DNA of 64,000 nucleotides. It comes from CAZTTG01 sp964615935 (GTDB taxonomy: Bacteria; Planctomycetota; UBA1135; GCA-002686595). Under the pieces are notes generated by a model that was not told the origin of the DNA, searched no databases, and saw only the letters and a list, made by a program, of their open reading frames with translations. Location: NCBI GenBank assembly GCA_964615935.1, contig CAZTTG010000022.1, forward strand, positions 12,973 through 76,972, in the 5' to 3' direction. Of this stretch, positions 24,173 to 31,876 are shown one piece after another (the first letter of the stretch is position 1; every line of letters begins with the position of its first letter). The position numbers and the translations under genes were made by a program.

Positions 24173-26734
24173 TCACCTCCGTATCTGGAGCTCGTTCAGC
24201 GCCATCAGCGCCAGTCCCGTGCCACAGGCCCGGCCCATGACGGGCCAGTCCAGGAAGGCGCCCTCTTCGCAGCGCGTTCGCAGGAGATCCTCCAGGAGCG
24301 GCTCGCGGTACCCGACCCTCTCCTCCTCGGGCAGCTCGGAGATCGCCGCGGCGCAGGTGGCGTAGTCGAACAGCAGGTAGTGCGAGCCCTGACCGTCGGG
24401 GCCGGCGTGGATCAGCATCTTCCCCCGCTCGCGCCCCAGCTGCTCGCGATGGGCCAGGAAAGTGCCGAGGCTGAAGCGGATCTCCTGCCGGCTGCCGAGG
24501 CGCCCGAGGCCGCCGCGATACAGCGCCAGGGCGCACAGCGGCCCCCGGCCAGCCGCCTCCGAGCGAGGAAGATCGCGTCCTGCCCCCTCGCGGCCGTGGT
24601 GGAGAGTGTATGCGAAGGTGCCCTCCCCGCGGCTCATGCGCGCCAGGCAGTTCACCGCCTTGCGGATCATCTCCTGCTGGGCCTCGAACCCCACTTCTCC
24701 GGATCGGAGCAGCGCCAGGGTGACGGCAGCCGTCACGAAGCTCTCCGACTGGTCGACCTCATGCTCGTCGGACGCCACGTCCCGAGTGTTGAAGTAGGTC
24801 CAGCCACCCGTCGGCATCTGCTTGGCCCGAAGCGCATCCACGATGCCCTCCGCGGTCCCTCGCAGCGAGCCGGCCTCGCCCAGCCCTTCCGAGGCACACT
24901 CTGCCAGGAGCCAGAGGGCGTAGGCGTGGCCCCAGACGGTGTAGTCCATGAAGTATCGGGGCTCATCGGCGGTTCTGCCGCGCTCGCATTCCACAAGCAC
25001 CCAGTCCAGGGCCGCATCCACGGCCGCCTCTGCCTCGGCTCGGTCGCGGTGTGGCAGAAGGCTCAGCGCGCAGATGGCCGTTGTCGGCAGGATGAACGGA
25101 TTGGGGTCGTCGGGGGTGAACTGCCCGAGCTCGGTCGGGTGGATCCACGTCCCGTCCAGGCGCTGGTGATCCAACAGGTACTCGATGGCGTCCTCCGCCG
25201 CCCTGGCCGCCTCGGAGCTCGGGAGAGGTGCGTAGACCGGCCTTCTCCATTCGGCCCGAAGCTCCTCGGCCGGCCAGTCGAGGCGCTCCCCCAGGCCCAG
25301 GGCGAAGGCGGTACCTGTCAGGCTCCCCGCCGCCATCCAGGCCCAGCGGCTCTCCGGATGGCTGGCGATCAGGCGGTTCCAGACGAGCTCGGCCCGCTCA
25401 GGATCGCCCAGGCGGTTGTGGAGGGCACCCAACCACCAGACGGCCTCGGGGATCCTCTCGTGCTCGGAGTGCTCCCCGACGACGCGCTCGAGGAGCGCGG
25501 CGGCCTCGGCGAAGCGCGCCATGCGCAGGAGGATCACGGCCTCGTCTACGTCCAGATCCACCGCGAGCTCCTCGGCCCCGGGCGATTCCCGCGCGGCCCG
25601 AAGGTGGCCGAGCGCCTCCTGTCCCTCCCGCTGCAGCCGGTGCAGATCGGCCCGGAGCCGGCGCTCGCAGGCGGTCTCCGGGTGAGCCAGAATCGCCGCC
25701 GCCCGGGCGAGCTCACCGCGTCGCAGGTGGAGCCGGGCCTGCTCCAGGGGCGTCTCCAGTGTGGGCGCGGGAGGGCCGGGGAAGTCGGGATCCAAGGTGA
25801 GCCCCTCCAGCAGGAGGTCATGGGCCATTCCCCCGCCCTCGCGGACGACGCGCCCATCGGGCCTGACCAGCATCAAGGCGGAGCCGGAGGTGCTCGGTCC
25901 CAGGCCATACCGATCCGAGTCCTCGAGGGGGACCTGCATGCCCCCCCACAGGCGCAGCGGAACGTAGCGCTCCTGCACCAGCTCGATGACGTCCTGCTCC
26001 ATGAACGAGCCGGTCATCGCCTGGTCGCTCATTTGGAAACCCGTCCCCATGTTGGCCATCACCAGGATGAGCTTTCTCGAGGCCCGGGCAAGCTCCGCGG
26101 CCTCCTCCCAGGTCTCGGCCCAATCCACCTCGCTGCCGCAGCGGGCGGCGAGGCCCTCCAGCCGCTTGCGGGCCCGCCTCTCCTCCGAGAGGGGTATGAA
26201 GGCGAAGCTGTCCCATATCGCCTCGATGGCCGCTGCCCATTCGTCCGACTCACCGGCCAGCACAATGCTCTGAAGGAAGTAGAGCTGGTCGTGTTCAGCC
26301 AGGAAGAGCAGTCGCAGGCGATAGTGCGTTCCGCTTCCCTGCGAGTCGACCATGACACCGAGGGCGTCGCGCTCCGCGATCGGAGCGGTGATGGTCTCCT
26401 GATCGAAGAACCCCTGATCGCCGCGGATCGAGTCCAGGGCCTGCTCTCGCGCGCCTCGCGGATCGTTCACCAGCTCCGGGGGATTGACTCGCACCAGCAC
26501 CTGCACGTGATGGCTGAGGTCTTCGGGCTCGAGCCACAGTCTCAGGGATTCCCCCTCGTCCTGCTCGCGGTGGATCCAGCCATCGGGGAGCTCCAGGCGG
26601 AATCCGAAGGAGGGATTGCTGTAGCTCCCGGCCGATTCCTGCGCCAGCGCGGCCAGCTCGCCGGCCATCAGGAGGACGGCGCAGCCCGCCAGCAGGCATC
26701 CCGATGCGAATCGCCGTACGGACTGGGAGGGCAT
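24173..26734 (-). CDS. Exported thioredoxin-fold / TPR / alpha-alpha-toroid protein inside the flagellar operon, function unknown
   Basis: I do not recognise a known protein. The 853 residues appear to hold: a signal peptide (to about 35); a PsbP/MOG1-like start (YSNPSFGFRLELPDGWIHREQ); and a thioredoxin-like domain at about 210-320 (AELARASRKLILVMANMGTGFQMSDQAM... LMLVRPDGRVV), where the CxxC is absent. A helical TPR-like region follows, then from about 540 repeated prenyltransferase/squalene-cyclase-type toroid units (AIEYLLDHQRLDGTWIHP, ALRAKQMPTGGWTYFNTRD, GEGTFAYTLHHG). The lack of the cyclase DxDD motif argues against terpene chemistry. It separates flgE from flgF on the same strand with gaps of 163-198 bases. 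Base composition is milder than its neighbours, suggesting insertion. Start at 26734 supported by GGTGGAAGAG. Confidence 0.65.
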   Translation of the reverse strand: MPSQSVRRFASGCLLAGCAVLLMAGELAALAQESAGSYSNPSFGFRLELPDGWIHREQDEGESLRLWLEPEDLSHHVQVLVRVNPPELVNDPRGAREQALDSIRGDQGFFDQETITAPIAERDALGVMVDSQGSGTHYRLRLLFLAEHDQLYFLQSIVLAGESDEWAAAIEAIWDSFAFIPLSEERRARKRLEGLAARCGSEVDWAETWEEAAELARASRKLILVMANMGTGFQMSDQAMTGSFMEQDVIELVQERYVPLRLWGGMQVPLEDSDRYGLGPSTSGSALMLVRPDGRVVREGGGMAHDLLLEGLTLDPDFPGPPAPTLETPLEQARLHLRRGELARAAAILAHPETACERRLRADLHRLQREGQEALGHLRAARESPGAEELAVDLDVDEAVILLRMARFAEAAALLERVVGEHSEHERIPEAVWWLGALHNRLGDPERAELVWNRLIASHPESRWAWMAAGSLTGTAFALGLGERLDWPAEELRAEWRRPVYAPLPSSEAARAAEDAIEYLLDHQRLDGTWIHPTELGQFTPDDPNPFILPTTAICALSLLPHRDRAEAEAAVDAALDWVLVECERGRTADEPRYFMDYTVWGHAYALWLLAECASEGLGEAGSLRGTAEGIVDALRAKQMPTGGWTYFNTRDVASDEHEVDQSESFVTAAVTLALLRSGEVGFEAQQEMIRKAVNCLARMSRGEGTFAYTLHHGREGAGRDLPRSEAAGRGPLCALALYRGGLGRLGSRQEIRFSLGTFLAHREQLGRERGKMLIHAGPDGQGSHYLLFDYATCAAAISELPEEERVGYREPLLEDLLRTRCEEGAFLDWPVMGRACGTGLALMALNELQIRR

Positions 26735-26932
26735 CTCTTCCACCTGCCCCGCGCGGCCGGTGCAGGCCGGCAGCCGCTCGCAGGGCTCGGGGACTCCTGT
26801 TCCTGAGGGGCTGAGGGGTCGATCGCGCCCGACCCGCACGCCAAATGCCGCAGAAACCGCGCGCGGGGCGCGCGGCTCCTGGGGTCTGGGCGCGGGAGAG
26901 GGCCGCAAGGGCGGCCCCCCGGCCTCGGCGGC

Positions 26933-28864
26933 CTACAGCAGGTTCACCAGCTCCGCCAGCACCTCGTCGGTGGTGCTGATCATGCGGGCGTTGGCCTGGA
27001 AGCCGCGCTGGGCCTCGATCAGGTTGACGAACTCCCCGGCGATCTCGACGTTGGAGGACTCGAGAGCGCCGGCCACGATCTCGCCGGCCGGGCCGGCGGT
27101 GGCCTTGCCCAGGGTGCGGGCGCCGGTGTTGGCGGTCTCCGACCACAGGTTGTCGGTGACCTCGCACAGGCCGTGGACGTTGACGAAGGTGGCCACGCCG
27201 ATCTCGCCCAGGGTCTCGATCTGACCGTTGCTGTAGAAGCCCTGGACGTCGCCGTTGCTGTTGACCGAGACGCTGGAGAGGGTTCCCACCCCGGAGCCGT
27301 CCTGGGAGTCCACGAAGACGCTGGCCGGCTCGCCGAACTGGGTCAGGCCGTTGATCGTGGAGGGGGTGCCCAGGCCCAGGATGATCTGCTGGGGCACCGA
27401 CTGGCCGGCGAAGGTGATGTTGAAGGAGGTGGCGGTGGGCAGGCTCTGGATGGTGCCGTCGTTGTTGAAGGTCAGCCCGGTGATCGAGGCGGGGCTGGCC
27501 GAGCCGTTGGACGTGCTGGGCGTGATCCGCCAGGAGCCGTTGTCCTCGCGCTGCAGCTCGAAGGTCACCGTGTGGGCGATGCCGGCCTCGTCGTAGACCT
27601 CGATGGCGGTCGAGGTCGTGTCCGGTCCGGCGCCCGCGGTCGTGATGGTGAAGGCGTGCTGGGCCCAGTTGGTGCGCGTGTTGGCCGTGCCGTCGACCAT
27701 GGTCAGGGTCAGGTTGGACACCCCCGTGAGATCGGAGGTCAGCGATATCTGCCCGGTGGTGGTGTCGAAGTCCGCCTGGGCGTTGGGGAAGAGATTGTCG
27801 ATGAAGCCCAGGAGCTCGCCCAGGGTGGTCCCGTGCTCGGCCGGCGAATTGGGCCCGAAGACGAAGGACCCGCTTACCGGGCTCCCGTCGCCGTCGATGC
27901 CGCTGATGTTGATGGTCTCGCCGGCCGCGTAGTCGATCAGGTTGGTGGGCAGCGAGTTGATAGACGTGCCCAGGGTGGCGGCGAACTCGCTGCCGGTGAC
28001 CAGCGAGGTGGAGAAGCCCAGGAGGCCAGCCAGGTCGCGGCCGGCCGAGCCGGGCTGCACCTTGATGCTGGCGTTCTCGCCCGAGCGCTCGGTGGTGATC
28101 TGGACCGCGCCGCCCGCGGCCGCGGCCGTGACCCCCGATCCCAGGGCGTTGATCGCGTCGACGAAGTCCTGGGCGGTGAAGGGCCCCGGACCGGTCATCT
28201 GCACCTGCTCGGGAGCCCCGCCGTGGACGATGAGCTCCATGGTCCAGGTCTCGTCGGCAGGGATCGAGAAGGGCTCGGCGGCGCCCCCCACCACCTGCGC
28301 CTGGGTGCCCTCCAGGAAGCCCGTGGAGGAGGTCACCTCCTGGGCCAGGGGGCCGGTCACCTCGGCCGGCAGGTTGCCCGCCAGCTCGACGTGGCCGGTG
28401 GCCTTGGGCGGGAGCTGGGCGTTGGTGTCGATGCTGATCTTCTGGCCGGTGGGCGACATGACCAGGAAGCCGGTGCGCTGGTCCACCATCCGCCCGCTGC
28501 CGTCCAGGCCGAAGGTGCCCACCCGCGTGTAGAGCTGGTTGGTGCCGTCGGAGACGATGAAGAAGCCCTCACCGTTCAGCGCCAGGTCGAAGGTCCGACC
28601 GGTGTTGTTGAGCGTCCCCTGACCGAAGTTGCGCCCCACGTCCGAGAGCTGGACGCCCGAGCCGATCTGCACCGGGTTCTTGCCGCCCAGCGTCCCCCCC
28701 GGCAGCGAGGCGAAGCGCAGCGTGCGGTTGAAGAGGTCGGAGAAGACCGCCCGGGAGGACTTGAAGCCGGGCGTGTTGGCGTTGGCCAGGTTGTTGCCGA
28801 TGACGCTCAACCAGTTTTCGTGGGCCCGCAGGCCGCTGAGCGCGGAGAACAGGGAACTTGCCAT
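26933..28864 (-). CDS. flgE: Flagellar hook protein FlgE
   Basis: FlgE polymerises into the flexible hook. The N-terminus (LFSALSGLRAHENWLSVIGNNLANANTPGFKSSRAVFSDLF) and C-terminus (LESSNVEIAGEFVNLIEAQRGFQANARMISTTDEVLAELVNLL) are the conserved D0 helices. The block GRTFDLALNGEGFFIVSDGTNQLYTRVGTFGLDGSGRMVD is the FlgE/F/G core. At 643 residues it is larger than E. coli FlgE (402) because of extra surface beta domains (about 170-450) rich in Thr, Ser and Gly, as in many non-enteric hooks. It follows flgD by 25 bases, and the two act together at the hook tip. Confidence 0.95.
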   Translation of the reverse strand: MASSLFSALSGLRAHENWLSVIGNNLANANTPGFKSSRAVFSDLFNRTLRFASLPGGTLGGKNPVQIGSGVQLSDVGRNFGQGTLNNTGRTFDLALNGEGFFIVSDGTNQLYTRVGTFGLDGSGRMVDQRTGFLVMSPTGQKISIDTNAQLPPKATGHVELAGNLPAEVTGPLAQEVTSSTGFLEGTQAQVVGGAAEPFSIPADETWTMELIVHGGAPEQVQMTGPGPFTAQDFVDAINALGSGVTAAAAGGAVQITTERSGENASIKVQPGSAGRDLAGLLGFSTSLVTGSEFAATLGTSINSLPTNLIDYAAGETINISGIDGDGSPVSGSFVFGPNSPAEHGTTLGELLGFIDNLFPNAQADFDTTTGQISLTSDLTGVSNLTLTMVDGTANTRTNWAQHAFTITTAGAGPDTTSTAIEVYDEAGIAHTVTFELQREDNGSWRITPSTSNGSASPASITGLTFNNDGTIQSLPTATSFNITFAGQSVPQQIILGLGTPSTINGLTQFGEPASVFVDSQDGSGVGTLSSVSVNSNGDVQGFYSNGQIETLGEIGVATFVNVHGLCEVTDNLWSETANTGARTLGKATAGPAGEIVAGALESSNVEIAGEFVNLIEAQRGFQANARMISTTDEVLAELVNLL

Positions 28865-28889
28865 ATCGCTTGATTCCGGTCGCTGTTCG

Positions 28890-29333
28890 TCAGTTGCCCT
28901 GGGATCCCTGGCCGGTCACCTCGGTGACGTTGGCCAGGGGAATGTCCTTGCCGTCGATGCTGAGCACCGCCAGCCCCTCCTCGATCTTCACCGAGGATAC
29001 CGTTCCGGTGGCGCTCTCCCCGCTGGTGGGGTCGACGTAGGTCACCGTCATCCCGATCAGGGAGGACGAGTTGGTGAGCTGCGACATGAGCGCGTTGTTC
29101 TGCTGCAGCACCGCCAGGCCGACGATGTTCTCGTTCAGGTTCTGCATCTCCTCCAGGGCCGAGAACTCGGCCAGCTGCGCGATCATCTGCTCGTTGGAGG
29201 CCGGATCCAGCGGATCCTGATTGCGCATCTGCGTCACCAGGAGCTGCAGGAAGCTGCCCCGGTCGAGCTCGCTGGCCTGGTCGCTCTGCGAGAAGGAGAA
29301 GGGATCGTTTGCGCTGATGCCGGGTATTTCCAC
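28890..29333 (-). CDS. flgD: Flagellar hook capping protein FlgD
   Basis: FlgD caps the growing hook and is removed once the hook is complete. The diagnostic N-terminal block FLQLLVTQMRNQDPLDPASNEQMIAQLAEFSALEEMQNLN is present at about residues 28-67. It is followed by a helix and a small beta domain (IGMTVTYVDPTSGESATGTVSSVKIEEGLAVLSIDGKDIPLANVTEV). At 147 residues it is the short form, lacking the C-terminal tudor/FnIII-like domain seen in 220-residue FlgD proteins. The GTG start lies 12 bases after fliK. Confidence 0.93.
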   Translation of the reverse strand: MEIPGISANDPFSFSQSDQASELDRGSFLQLLVTQMRNQDPLDPASNEQMIAQLAEFSALEEMQNLNENIVGLAVLQQNNALMSQLTNSSSLIGMTVTYVDPTSGESATGTVSSVKIEEGLAVLSIDGKDIPLANVTEVTGQGSQGN

Positions 29334-29345
29334 GGGAGGGCTCCC

Positions 29346-30503
29346 TCAGGCGTAGGTGTCCACGGAGGTCTCGCTGAGAAGGGTGCGCAGCAGGTCCGGG
29401 CGCGCCTCGCTCTCGGGCGCAGCCTCGGCCCCGGTCCGCGTCGCGGCGGAGGCGCGCTGGCGCGCTCCGGCCTCGTTCGAGCCCCGGGTCGAGCCGTCCG
29501 CCCCGCTCTCCCTCGAGTCCAGGGCCAGGTCCAGGCTCTCGGCCTCCAGCCCCTGGGCCTGCAGCGCGGCGCGCAGCTCGGGGGCGTGCCGCTCGAGCGC
29601 GCGCAGGGTCTCGGGCCTCTCCACCCGTATCACCGCCCTCATCCGCCCGCCCTCCATGGCGAGCCGGATCGAGACCTGCCCCAGGTTCGCGGGGTGGAGC
29701 TGGATGCTCGCCTGGCGCAGCCCCGGCCAGAGCTGCAGACGGACCTGCTTGAGGACGTCCGCCGCGGCCTCCGGATCGAGGGCCGGCCGCCCGGGCTGGG
29801 GATCGGCGACCGCCGTCGGGCGCGTCGCTTCGGGGCCGCCCGGCCCGCCCTCCACGGACGCCGGTGCGGCGGCGAGCGGAGCGGTGGTCTGGGCCGGCGC
29901 CGCGGCGGCCCGGGCGCGGGGGGCGGAGAGCTTGTCGAGGGCCGGATCGAGGCCCTCCTCCGCGACCGGTGCGGCCAGGCGGTCGATCTCGGGGAGAGGC
30001 TCCTCCGCGGCGGTGGACTGAAGAGGTGGCTGGACGCGGCCCGTCTCGCTCCCGGTCGGCGCGCCGGGCCGGGTCGCGGGAGCGGGCGGGAGGGCTGGGT
30101 CCTCGAGCCCCTCGAGGGGCTGGCGGCCAGCGTCGACCCTCGGCTCGATCGAAGTCCGGACCGCCGCCTCCGCGGGGAGCGGGTCCCCGACGGTGGGGGC
30201 CTGGGGCCGCGCGCTCCGGGGGGCGCTCTCAGGGGCGCTCCCCTGCTGTGGCACCGGCGTCTCGGGGCGGGGCGCGGCCTCCTCGTCGCGGGGGGCCTCG
30301 GTTGCCCTCTCGGCGCGAGCGCGCTCGGGGGCCTCCGCGTCCTCGCCGCGCTCGCACGCCGGCCGCTCGGGTCTCGATCGGACCTCGTCCAGGGCGCGAT
30401 CGAAGGCCGGACCGCTGCGGCGCCTCGGATGCAAGGCAGGCCGTTCCGTGCCGAACAGCCTGCCTTGATCTTCCAAGGAACGGAGACTTTGAGGGTACTC
30501 CAT
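29346..30503 (-). CDS. fliK: Flagellar hook-length control protein FliK
   Basis: FliK is secreted during hook growth, measures hook length and switches export specificity at FlhB. This 385-residue protein has the expected two-part layout: a long, disordered Pro/Ala/Arg/Glu-rich N-terminus (about 1-230), then a compact C-terminal domain. The key motif there is RQASIQLHPANLGQVSIRLAMEGGRMRAVIRVERPETLRALERHAPELRAALQAQGLEAESLDL. This matches the FliK Flg_hook pattern of L-P-LG-V-V plus a switch helix. The ATG at 30503 was preferred over a TTG at 30554 for its upstream GAGGCGG. It is the first gene of the minus-strand flagellar operon; the promoter should lie in 30504-30682, where I saw no clear consensus. 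Confidence 0.85.
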   Translation of the reverse strand: MEYPQSLRSLEDQGRLFGTERPALHPRRRSGPAFDRALDEVRSRPERPACERGEDAEAPERARAERATEAPRDEEAAPRPETPVPQQGSAPESAPRSARPQAPTVGDPLPAEAAVRTSIEPRVDAGRQPLEGLEDPALPPAPATRPGAPTGSETGRVQPPLQSTAAEEPLPEIDRLAAPVAEEGLDPALDKLSAPRARAAAAPAQTTAPLAAAPASVEGGPGGPEATRPTAVADPQPGRPALDPEAAADVLKQVRLQLWPGLRQASIQLHPANLGQVSIRLAMEGGRMRAVIRVERPETLRALERHAPELRAALQAQGLEAESLDLALDSRESGADGSTRGSNEAGARQRASAATRTGAEAAPESEARPDLLRTLLSETSVDTYA

Positions 30504-30682
30504 CGCAGCCGCCTCGGGAGCAAGGGGGATGCCAGGCGCGACGAGAATGCTCAACTCGTTTGCCGGGCGCGACTTGGATCGAGACCCCCGGGCCGTGGCG
30601 GGGATCGCGCCCGGGAAGGTCCTTCGCCAGGGGGCGCACGGGCGTCCGGTGGACGGAAAGTCCTTCCGCTCGCGAGGGGCTC

Positions 30683-31369
30683 TCAGTCCCCGCGCTCGAG
30701 GATCTCGCAGTCCCCCTCGGCCCGGCCGACCACCACGACGTCCGCCAGACCGATGAACAGGCCGCTCTCGACCACGCCGGGCAGCATCCCGATCCGGCGC
30801 TCGGTCCCGGGCGCGTCGGCGATACCGTCGGGGAAGCGGCAGTCGAGGATGCGGTTGCCGTTGTCGGTCTCGTACGGGTCGTCCATCTCCGCCATGCGCA
30901 TGCTGGGCTGGCAGCCGAGGGCCTCCAGGGCGCGGCTCACCACCGGCAGCGCGAAGGGGGTCACCTCCACCGGCAGGAGGAAGTCGCGGCCGAGGCGGTC
31001 GACCAGCTTGGCGCTCACCACCGCGATGACCTCCCGGCGGCTGATCGAGGCGATCACCTTCTCGCGCAGGAGCGCCCCGCCCCCTCCCTTGATCATGTGG
31101 AAGTCGGGATCGACCTCGTCGGCGCCGTCGATGGTCAGGTCCAGGTGCTCGGCCTCGTCCAGGCCGACCAGGGGAATCCCCAGACCCTGGGCCTTGTCCT
31201 GGGTGTCCACCGAGGTCGGGACTCCCCGGACCGAGAGGCCCTCCTCCCGGATCCGCTCGGCCAGGCGCAGGAGCGAGAAGTGCACCGTGGACCCGGTCCC
31301 CAGCCCCAGGGTCATGCCGTCCTCGACGAATTCGGCGGCGCGGCGGCCGGCCTTCTCCTTGGCATCCAT
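30683..31369 (-). CDS. rpiA: Ribose 5-phosphate isomerase A
   Basis: RpiA interconverts ribose 5-phosphate and ribulose 5-phosphate in the pentose phosphate pathway. The 228-residue protein carries the family blocks VEDGMTLGLGTGSTVHFSL (phosphate-binding loop), TIDGADEVDPDFHMIKGGGGALLREKVIA, which holds the active-site Asp and the catalytic Glu-Lys region, and a later VEVTPFALPVV. It ends with GVVESGLFIGLADVVVVGRAEG, also typical. The ATG at 31369 is the first codon compatible with the family; the frame runs on upstream only as non-coding sequence. It is divergent from feoA with about 250 bases between them. Confidence 0.96.
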   Translation of the reverse strand: MDAKEKAGRRAAEFVEDGMTLGLGTGSTVHFSLLRLAERIREEGLSVRGVPTSVDTQDKAQGLGIPLVGLDEAEHLDLTIDGADEVDPDFHMIKGGGGALLREKVIASISRREVIAVVSAKLVDRLGRDFLLPVEVTPFALPVVSRALEALGCQPSMRMAEMDDPYETDNGNRILDCRFPDGIADAPGTERRIGMLPGVVESGLFIGLADVVVVGRAEGDCEILERGD

Positions 31370-31575
31370 CCTGGCGTCTCCTCCTGAGGGGGCTGGGAGC
31401 GGGGGCGAAGGGGCCCCTGGGGGCCTCCGGGCGGGCGGGAGCGGGGCCTCGGGGGGGAGGCGGGCCCCGCCGGCGGCTCCGGGCCCCGATCGTACCGCCG
31501 GGGAGCGACGGGATCGACCGGGAGCGGCGGGGGGGCTTTTCCCGGAAGGCGCTGGCCCGAGGATTCCCGTCCGCC

Positions 31576-31595
31576 TATACTGAGACTCAGTCTCA
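31576..31595 (+). promoter_or_regulatory. Fur-like operator overlapping a -10 element upstream of feoA
   Basis: TGAGACTCAGTCTCA at 31581-31595 is a perfect 7-1-7 inverted repeat with the TGA...TCA edges of Fur-family boxes. TATACT (31576-31581) abuts it and matches the -10 consensus at five of six bases. The site ends 23 bases before the feoA start. Iron-dependent repression of feoAB by a Fur-type protein is the natural reading, but the regulator is not in the window. No good -35 is visible. Confidence 0.7.
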
Positions 31596-31618
31596 TTCGC
31601 CGATAGAGACACCAGAAC

Positions 31619-31846
31619 ATGAGCGTGGACAGCCTGAATCCCGGGGCCCTGGCCCGCCTGACCGAGGTCGGCGGCGAGCGCCCCTTCCGCCGGCGCCTGA
31701 TGGAGCTGGGGCTCCTTCCGGGCACGCCGGTGCGCCTCGTGCGCCGCAGCGACGTCGGCGGCGTGCTCGAGCTGGAGGTCCGCGGCTGCCGGATCAGCGT
31801 TCGCCGCCGGGAGGCGGAGCTGATCCAGATCGAGCAGCTCGGCTGA
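31619..31846 (+). CDS. feoA: Ferrous iron transport accessory protein FeoA
   Basis: FeoA is a small cytosolic SH3-like protein that supports FeoB. The 75-residue length is typical. The family features are present: the LMELGLLPGTPVRLVRR turn and ISVRRREAELIQIEQL at the end, where the third strand pairs with the first. It lies 30 bases before feoB and behind a Fur-like operator, giving the canonical feoAB arrangement. No FeoC was seen. Confidence 0.93.
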   Translation: MSVDSLNPGALARLTEVGGERPFRRRLMELGLLPGTPVRLVRRSDVGGVLELEVRGCRISVRRREAELIQIEQLG

Positions 31847-31876
31847 TCGCGCGACAGGCCCGCGGTCGCCCCCGCC

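Noticed and set aside
24173..26734. Squalene/terpene cyclase
   Set aside because: The toroid repeats lack the catalytic DxDD motif, and the protein is exported with thioredoxin-like and TPR-like parts.
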